From Candidatus Poseidoniaceae archaeon (lineage in GTDB: Archaea; Thermoplasmatota; Poseidoniia; Poseidoniales; Poseidoniaceae): a stretch of DNA of 39,308 bases. Under the pieces are notes generated by a model. It was given only the letters and a program-made list of their open reading frames with translations, had not been told where the DNA came from and ran no database searches. The stretch spans positions 1 to 39,308 of the forward strand of contig CASIAI010000004.1 in the NCBI GenBank assembly GCA_949372655.1, given 5' to 3'. The position numbers and the translations under genes are program-made. Shown in pieces: positions 33,712-39,308 of the stretch. Positions within the stretch are counted from its first letter, which is position 1. The number at the start of each line of letters is the position of its first letter.

Positions 33712-34641
33712 ATGAAAGCAGAAGTAGTAGATGGCTGGCCTCGTGGAAATGCAATAAGAATATTATTGTCCGAAACCGATGCTTCCCAAGTAAACGCCAT
33801 TAGAAGAGCATTGATTTCCGATGTCCCTAAACTAGCAATTTCCAGAGTTAACTTTACTCAAGGAGTAGTTGAACAAGATGGTCAAATTATTGAATCTGTT
33901 AACGTTTTACCAGACGAAGTACTTGCTCATAGATTGGCTATGATTCCAATTCCAACATTCACAGATGATAATATCTCATTTGTTGAAGATTGTGAAGAAT
34001 GTATGTACAAACCAGAATCAGAAAAAGGATGCCAACAATGTCAAATCATTTACAGTTTGAATGTCCAAGGTCCAGCAAAAGATTCTGAAGAAGATCATGT
34101 AACAGTATATGCTAGTCACTTAACTACTGTATCGGACCAAAAGTACGATATTCTTGAAGAGCATAAGAGAATCCCATTGACTATCCTTTCAAAGGGTCAA
34201 TATCTCGAACTATATGCCCTTGCTCGTTTAGGTAGAGGCTCATCTCACCAAAAGTGGGCTCCAGTCTCCGGAGTTGGATTTAAGCCTCTTCAAAAAATAA
34301 CTCTAAATAAGCCTAAGAAAGCAGATGTTCTGTTTAATCTTGGATTAAAGACATCAGACGGTAAAGATATCAATGCTAAGTTATTTGGAAGCAAAAAGAC
34401 TGTTGAGGATATCAACCACATATTAGATGTTGAAAAGGCATTGCACCAAGTTGGTCCAGGAACCGGAAGAGATCTAGATTTTGATGATGCAATCACCATG
34501 GAAACCATTGAAGGTTCTTACGTATTTTCCTTTGAAACTGATGGAAGCTATGACCCGAAAACTGCATTCAATCTAGCAATGAAAGAATTGTCTGCACGCT
34601 TCGATAATCTTACAGAAGATATCAAAAAGGCATTCGCTTGA
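33712..34641 (+). CDS. rpo3: DNA-directed RNA polymerase subunit D (Rpo3)
   Basis: A 309-residue archaeal Rpo3, the equivalent of eukaryotic RPB3 and bacterial alpha. The dimerisation domain contains INAIRRALISDVPKLAI-type sequence (NAIRRALISDVPKLAISRV) and EVLAHRLAMIPIPT. The inserted domain carries a CxxC-x9-CxxC motif (CEEC...CQQC) near residues 97-112, a metal or Fe-S binding site in this family. SFETDGS and TAFNLAMKEL close the C-terminal half. It pairs with Rpo11 to nucleate polymerase assembly. It is the last gene of the operon here; the usual following genes (eL18, uL13, uS9, Rpo10) are absent from this window. Confidence 0.96.
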   Translation: MKAEVVDGWPRGNAIRILLSETDASQVNAIRRALISDVPKLAISRVNFTQGVVEQDGQIIESVNVLPDEVLAHRLAMIPIPTFTDDNISFVEDCEECMYKPESEKGCQQCQIIYSLNVQGPAKDSEEDHVTVYASHLTTVSDQKYDILEEHKRIPLTILSKGQYLELYALARLGRGSSHQKWAPVSGVGFKPLQKITLNKPKKADVLFNLGLKTSDGKDINAKLFGSKKTVEDINHILDVEKALHQVGPGTGRDLDFDDAITMETIEGSYVFSFETDGSYDPKTAFNLAMKELSARFDNLTEDIKKAFA

Positions 34642-34755
34642 TTGTAAACTTATTCAGTTGCCCTTAGGTCAAACCAATTTCTTGGCGTCAGTCCTATACT
34701 AGTTTAATCAAGAATTATTTTTATTACCAAACGACCAGTTTAAAAATTACGAGAA

Positions 34756-36312
34756 ATGGCGAACAGTATGGCGGCTAAAGATGCTATTACTCCAGAGATA
34801 GCGGAGGATTTAGCCAATGTTGATGAAGTTGGTCAATTTTCTAATTTACAAGACCTTATAATTGCAAAATTTATAACTTTTATAGATTATTTGCGTGATA
34901 ATAAGGCATGGGTGCTACTTATTTCAACCACAATGATTATTCTCTATCGTAATAATTTACAATCGATAAACTTCTTGATAGTATTAATTGGGCTATCTTG
35001 GCTTTCAATTGAACTAACTTCTAAGACTTCAATTTTTTCTAAGAATGAATTACCATTAAACCGACCTAGTCTGAAACGCAAAGTGAAAATATTTTCTTTT
35101 CTAATCGCTATATTCATGTCCCTCATAATTGTCTCAGCTACTATATTCCTCAATTTCTCTCCTCAAGTGGGTGGGGAGTCTTCAGTCTATGATTCCCCTA
35201 ATTACAAAGATGGTACTTTCCAAAACTTAAATCCAACCGGAGTATCCTCTGGTAATGTTTCTTTCTTGGAATTACTATCTCAGTATATGGTGGATGATGC
35301 CTACAGGTCTCCAAAGGTGCCTTTACCGACTAAAGAGTTTGAAATGTTAAATTTGGAACAGGGTGAAATAAGTATTACATGGTTTGGCCATTCTACACTT
35401 CTTATTCATACTGATAATGTTACAATAATTACTGACCCAGTATTTGGCGAAGATAACACAGATCCATTATTTTTTGGCCCTATGCCTTTCATTTATCAAC
35501 ACTCATATGAGTTAGAAGATCTCCCTGAGATAGATTATGTCTTTATCTCACATGACCACTATGATCATCTAGATATGAACACAATTAAGCAATTGAAAGA
35601 TTCTAAATTTTTTGTACCCTTAGGTGTTAAAGCACACCTGTTGCGCTGGCAAATAAGCGAAGATAAAATCGAAGAATTAGATTGGTATGATGAAAGAACG
35701 ATTTCAAGCGAATTTAATGTAGCATTAACCCCTTCACAACATTTTAGTGGTCGGGGGTTGTTTAATGGAGACTCCACATTATGGGCCTCATGGGTGTTTA
35801 ATCTAAATGATAAATCCATATTCTTTAGCGGAGATAGCGGATATATGGAAGAATATGTTACTATTGGTGAAAAGTATGGACCTTTCGATATTGCTTTTTT
35901 AGAATCAGGACAATATAATGAAGCATGGAGCGAAATTCATATGTTTCCCGAGGAAGTAGTTCAAGCAGGGATAGACCTGAATGCCAATATAATTCTACCA
36001 ATTCATAATTCTAAATACGAATTATCTTTACATCACTGGGACGAACCCCTTGAAAGAGTAACAAGTGAGGGGGAAAGAAGAAATTTAAGCGTAGCAACCC
36101 CAATGATTGGAGAAAGTTTTGTTCTCGGCAAGACGATACCAAATAGGGCATGGTGGGCGAATGTATCGGACGGCCCAGATTTATTTTTGAAAGATAATTT
36201 AATTTTAGGAATGATAATAATTCCATTAAACTTATTTTCGATAATTTGGATAATATCTTCATCTGAAAAGGTGCAAAAATCAAAATCTAAGTTAAACTCC
36301 GAACAAGAATAA
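34756..36312 (+). CDS. Membrane-anchored metallo-beta-lactamase-fold hydrolase (NAPE-PLD/UlaG-like)
   Basis: A 518-residue protein. Three membrane helices are near the N-terminus (about residues 50-65, 70-85 and 112-135), and one is near the C-terminus (LILGMIIIPLNLFSIIWII). Between them is a lactamase_B_2 domain: ITWFGHSTLLIHTDNVTIITDPVFG, the metal-binding HDHYDH (H266, H268, D270, H271), a later His in SQHFSGRG, an Asp in FSGDSGY, and PIHN. This arrangement matches NAPE-phospholipase D and UlaG relatives, which hydrolyse phosphodiester or lactone bonds. The substrate is unknown; a membrane lipid is an inference from topology. The domain probably lies outside the membrane on one side. ATG 34756; AT-rich leader. 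Confidence 0.8.
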   Translation: MANSMAAKDAITPEIAEDLANVDEVGQFSNLQDLIIAKFITFIDYLRDNKAWVLLISTTMIILYRNNLQSINFLIVLIGLSWLSIELTSKTSIFSKNELPLNRPSLKRKVKIFSFLIAIFMSLIIVSATIFLNFSPQVGGESSVYDSPNYKDGTFQNLNPTGVSSGNVSFLELLSQYMVDDAYRSPKVPLPTKEFEMLNLEQGEISITWFGHSTLLIHTDNVTIITDPVFGEDNTDPLFFGPMPFIYQHSYELEDLPEIDYVFISHDHYDHLDMNTIKQLKDSKFFVPLGVKAHLLRWQISEDKIEELDWYDERTISSEFNVALTPSQHFSGRGLFNGDSTLWASWVFNLNDKSIFFSGDSGYMEEYVTIGEKYGPFDIAFLESGQYNEAWSEIHMFPEEVVQAGIDLNANIILPIHNSKYELSLHHWDEPLERVTSEGERRNLSVATPMIGESFVLGKTIPNRAWWANVSDGPDLFLKDNLILGMIIIPLNLFSIIWIISSSEKVQKSKSKLNSEQE

Positions 36313-36393
36313 AAACCTTTTAGATAGTAAAATTTTGATTTTGTACTTTCTTTTATAAGCACATTACTGTAATAGTGTTATTTTTGCCGAGGG

Positions 36394-36401
36394 CTTTAAA
36401 T
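36394..36401 (+). promoter_or_regulatory. TATA box of the TPR protein gene, probably giving a leaderless transcript
   Basis: CTTTAAAT is centred about 27 bases before the ATG at 36425, the usual distance from TATA box to transcription start. Transcription would therefore begin at or very close to the start codon, and no Shine-Dalgarno site is visible. The preceding gene ends 112 bases upstream, consistent with its own promoter. Confidence 0.5.
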
Positions 36402-36424
36402 CACATTACTTTTGGAATCACATC

Positions 36425-38182
36425 ATGACTTTAGCCCCTAATGATTATGACTTCGGTGACGCCTCGAATTATCTATTTGCAACAACCATTACCTGCGCCA
36501 ACGAAGAAGCCCGTAAAATGTATGTCCGTGGATTTGGACATATGCTGAACTACAACCACGAACAAGCAATAGCTTGTTTTAGCCAATGTGCTGAATTAGA
36601 CCCTAACTGTGCAATGGCATATTGGGGAATCGCATATTGCGTATCATCCAATTATAATTGGAGCCCAGGATTGGGTTCAGGTCACGATTATATTCAAATT
36701 GCAATTACTCTGAAAGATGGATGTACTGAATTAGAAAAAGACCTTATCGACGCTCTTGCACAACGCCACTCTGCAGAAGCACGTGATGCAGCAGACCCAA
36801 CAGTACTCAACATGGGTAACAGCCCTGAACTAAACGTAGCCTTTGCTGAAGCAATGGCACCTCTTTATGAGAAGTACCGTGGAAACCTAGATGTTACTGC
36901 AGTTTATGTTGAGGCTTTGATGAATCTAAAGGCTTGGCAACTATGGGATAAGAATACAGCAACAGGTGAAATATCTCCTGCTGACGATAATACATTACTA
37001 TTAGTCAAGGTTATGGAAGATGCCTTTGAAACAGTCGAAGACGCCAAAGAACATATCGCATTATGCCACTTATACTGCCACGCTTTGGAATTATCACCAT
37101 TCCCAGAGCGCGCATTACCAGCTGCTGATGTTCTACGTACCGCAATGCCTGGACTAGGGCATTTGGTTCATATGCCATCTCACATCGATGCTTGGGTCGG
37201 TCAATGGAAAGAAGCAGTAGAGTGTAATATTGCTGCTGTTGAGGCCGACGATCGCTATGTTGAATTAAGCGGTAATGAATCACAATTCTACAAGTTTTAC
37301 CGAATGCATAACCACCACTTCGTTGTTTGGTGTGCTATGTTTGAAGGTCAATATGAAGTAGCGTTAAAGTATGCTCGTAAGGCAGTAGATACCCTTCCAG
37401 CAGGAGACGCAGAGTCTGGTGTACAGTTTATGTTAGCAGGAATTATCCCAATGGGCGCTATTTTCCTAGAATCATATGTTACTATGCCTTGGCACGTAAT
37501 GATTAGATTTGGTAAGTGGGACGAAATAATCGCTGAACCAATGTATTCTGATAGAGATGTATTCCCTGCAACAATCGCAACCCAACACTATGCACGTGGT
37601 GTGGCTTATGCATCCAAGGGCATGGTAGCAGAGGCTGAGGCTGAACAAGTTCTGTTCAATGAAGCATTGAACAACCCTGCTCTTGCAGGCAGAGTCTTGC
37701 ACAACAATTTGATGTATCAAGATCCTAGTGATGGACCATGTATCTTATTGGTAAACGAAGCAGTCTTGTCTGGTGAAATTGAATATCGTAGACAGTTCTT
37801 AGCAAAAGCTAGAGGAGAAGCATCAGACTTTACTGAAGCCTTCGACCATCTACGCCGTGGTGTAGACCTATCCCTCAATCTTGCCTACAACGAGCCTTGG
37901 GGGCAAATGCAACCAGTTCGCCATATTCTTGGTGCACTACTTCATGAGCAAGGGGAAATCGAAGAAGCTGAAGCAGTTTATCGTGCCGACATCGATCTTT
38001 GGAAAGATAATATGTGGGGCTTACTAGGTCTCAAACTATGTCTAGAAGCGCGTGGAGATGCACCAGAAGAACTTGCAGCGGTCACCGCTCTATTCAATGA
38101 ACGCAGTTCTCGTGCAGATATTGTTCCAGCAAAGACTTGTTTCTGTGCCCAAGACAGTATCGAAAAGAGCTGCTGTGACTGA
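36425..38182 (+). CDS. TPR-repeat protein with conserved His motifs and Cys-rich C-terminus
   Basis: A 585-residue soluble protein with tetratricopeptide-type helix pairs: EQAIACFSQCAELDPNCAMAYWGIAY near the N-terminus, a central set (WKEAVECNIAAVEADD; YEVALKYARKAVDTLP), and IEEAEAVYRADIDLWKDNMWGLLGLKLCLEARG near the end. The strings HLYCHALELS, HLVHMPSHIDAWVGQW and HNHHF resemble a widespread family of TPR proteins with a conserved H-x-P-S-H motif whose function is not established. The last 15 residues, CFCAQDSIEKSCCD, contain four Cys and could bind metal. Codon use (frequent CGT, GGT, TAC) resembles the ribosomal genes more than its neighbours, suggesting high expression. ATG 36425. Confidence 0.75.
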   Translation: MTLAPNDYDFGDASNYLFATTITCANEEARKMYVRGFGHMLNYNHEQAIACFSQCAELDPNCAMAYWGIAYCVSSNYNWSPGLGSGHDYIQIAITLKDGCTELEKDLIDALAQRHSAEARDAADPTVLNMGNSPELNVAFAEAMAPLYEKYRGNLDVTAVYVEALMNLKAWQLWDKNTATGEISPADDNTLLLVKVMEDAFETVEDAKEHIALCHLYCHALELSPFPERALPAADVLRTAMPGLGHLVHMPSHIDAWVGQWKEAVECNIAAVEADDRYVELSGNESQFYKFYRMHNHHFVVWCAMFEGQYEVALKYARKAVDTLPAGDAESGVQFMLAGIIPMGAIFLESYVTMPWHVMIRFGKWDEIIAEPMYSDRDVFPATIATQHYARGVAYASKGMVAEAEAEQVLFNEALNNPALAGRVLHNNLMYQDPSDGPCILLVNEAVLSGEIEYRRQFLAKARGEASDFTEAFDHLRRGVDLSLNLAYNEPWGQMQPVRHILGALLHEQGEIEEAEAVYRADIDLWKDNMWGLLGLKLCLEARGDAPEELAAVTALFNERSSRADIVPAKTCFCAQDSIEKSCCD

Positions 38183-38264
38183 GATTCAGCGTTTTACAGT
38201 GTAAGATTACTCCCTCGGGAGAATTGTATTACTAACGAAAGTAGGTTTAAATTGATTTAAATTA

Positions 38265-39161
38265 TCATATCCATTCTGCTATTTTTGTTAAGCACTGTTT
38301 TGTTTCTGGTATGAAATTTCCAAATAGCCACCAATCATGAAACATTGTTGGCCATATCTGAACTTCAATATCAACACCTTGATTCATTGCTTTTTGTCCA
38401 ATAACTCTTGTATCATCAAGTAAAATCTCATTTTCTCCAGTCATGATTAAGGTGCGGGGAAGGCCACTAAAATCACCATAAGCAGGTGAAACATAAGGGT
38501 CTTTTTTATCGATAGATTCTGGTACATAATATTCAGAACAATCTCTGGTCATCTGAGGGACAAACATCGGGTCAACCTTGGCTTTACTTTGATAGGTTTC
38601 AGACTCACAATTTAAGTCAGTCCAAGGTGAAAATAATACTGTTGAATCAGGCAATCTTTCGCCATTATCCCGCAAATACATCATGAGAGCAAGGCTAAGA
38701 CCCCCACCTGCCGAATCTCCGGCTAAGATGAGTTTTGAATCCGGGTTTGTTTCGGCGATATAGCGCCATGAGGCTAATGCGTCATCCAATGCTGCAGGAT
38801 ATGGGTTCTCAGGCGCTAACCGATAATCGATTGAATGACAAATAGTGTTAGTAATCTTAGACAGCGTAGTCAAACCCACCCTATGGGTTGTCAGTGATGA
38901 GCCGAAACAGAACCCTCCTCCATGGAAATAAACAATCACTATATTTTTCCGAGGACTTTTCTTAGGAGTGAAAGTAACGCCTGGAACGCCACCGAACTTT
39001 TCACGTCTAATACCTATGCCAAATGGGCCAAATAGTATCGAGCCTAGCCAAGCTTGTGGATGAACATAAAAACGAACGAATTTCGCTGATGGTCTAAAAA
39101 CACGGTAAAGAAACTTATTCGGGCGAATTAATGCTGAAACTATGCGACCTCGGAGACTCAA
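38265..39161 (-). CDS. Alpha/beta hydrolase of the hormone-sensitive-lipase (HSL) family
   Basis: A 298-residue esterase or lipase. The oxyanion-hole motif HGGGF, the following DYRLAPENPYPAALDDALASW, and the nucleophile elbow GDSAGG (S150) are the hallmarks of the HSL family. The acid and base of the triad are probably an Asp in ENEILLDDTR and the His of MFHDWW. Its natural ester substrate is unknown. The start is a TTG at 39161: an in-frame stop lies at 39171-39173, there is no ATG before the catalytic region, and AAGGTGA lies five bases upstream. The N-terminus is basic and hydrophobic (RGRIVSALIRPNKFLYRVFRP) and may touch the membrane. Confidence 0.9.
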   Translation of the reverse strand: MSLRGRIVSALIRPNKFLYRVFRPSAKFVRFYVHPQAWLGSILFGPFGIGIRREKFGGVPGVTFTPKKSPRKNIVIVYFHGGGFCFGSSLTTHRVGLTTLSKITNTICHSIDYRLAPENPYPAALDDALASWRYIAETNPDSKLILAGDSAGGGLSLALMMYLRDNGERLPDSTVLFSPWTDLNCESETYQSKAKVDPMFVPQMTRDCSEYYVPESIDKKDPYVSPAYGDFSGLPRTLIMTGENEILLDDTRVIGQKAMNQGVDIEVQIWPTMFHDWWLFGNFIPETKQCLTKIAEWI

Positions 39162-39308
39162 AAAATCACCTTAAATATTGCATTGATAATGCCGCCATCA
39201 AATTGCTTACCGGGTTCTCATTTGTATTCTTTGCGAATCTAAAATTTAAACCTTAAAAAGTCATATTTTTGCAATTACCCTCTGTACACCCTCTAGTGAG
39301 TATTTCAC
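39162..39308. other. Upstream region of the hydrolase gene, no gene seen
   Basis: This AT-rich stretch holds the Shine-Dalgarno site of the leftward hydrolase (AAGGTGA on the minus strand, about 39166-39172) and presumably its promoter. I see no open frame, tRNA or repeat before the window ends. Confidence 0.5.

Noticed and set aside
38210-38221. CTCCCTCGGGAG hairpin after the TPR gene
   Set aside because: The stem is four or five pairs with a tiny loop and no following T-run; archaeal termination relies mainly on T-tracts, so it is not called a terminator.
1-39308. tRNA, rRNA, CRISPR array or prophage
   Set aside because: No spacer is long enough or structured enough for a tRNA with the expected arms, no regularly spaced repeat array exists, and no integrase, transposase or phage structural gene is present.

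Overview
The window looks like a chromosomal segment of a planktonic marine euryarchaeon, most probably Marine Group II (Candidatus Poseidoniales). The archaeal assignment rests on PolD large subunit (DP2), primase large subunit PriL with its Fe-S cysteines, the uS13-uS4-uS11-Rpo3 operon, an MptE-type pterin pyrophosphokinase, a DUF373 protein and a probable KEOPS Pcc1. The Marine Group II assignment is an inference from the AT-rich sequence, a bacterial-type surface protein (PPC, CARDB and thrombospondin-3-like repeats with a short cytoplasmic tail), and bacterial-type ATP-PEP carboxykinase and class II fumarase. No 16S gene is present to confirm it. Coding density is very high: no gap exceeds 300 bases, and I see no tRNA, rRNA, IS element, prophage or CRISPR array.

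Bases 1-8,700: the end of a membrane protein, a LURP-one-like protein, an FAD oxidoreductase, exonuclease III, a small probable Pcc1 (opposite strand), HflX GTPase, a membrane protein with a CarbopepD-like domain, a beta-propeller protein, MptE (opposite strand) and PriL. Bases 8,700-18,400: a DUF373 membrane protein, a CBS-pair protein, two unrecognised proteins (one with a zinc ribbon), a small winged-helix-like protein, a tightly coupled pair for amino-sugar activation (GlmU-like acetyltransferase and GlmM-like mutase), and a 1301-residue protein with roughly 35 membrane segments. Bases 18,500-25,900: ATP-PEP carboxykinase, a large secreted surface protein whose frame is broken twice near its membrane anchor, a cyclophilin, and a class II fumarase with an N-terminal ribbon-helix-helix domain. 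Bases 25,900-39,308: DP2, PyrE, a THUMP-like methyltransferase, the ribosomal/RNA polymerase operon, a membrane-anchored metallo-beta-lactamase-fold hydrolase, a TPR protein with ribosomal-gene-like codon use, and an HSL-type esterase.

The window is mostly housekeeping. The standout is the ribbon-helix-helix/fumarase fusion, preceded by AT-rich palindromes and an exact 18-base direct repeat. This suggests a fumarase that may bind DNA and control its own gene. Other points worth attention are the paired frameshifts in the surface protein, the giant membrane protein, the stand-alone GlmU-type acetyltransferase next to GlmM, and the TPR protein with conserved His and terminal Cys motifs.
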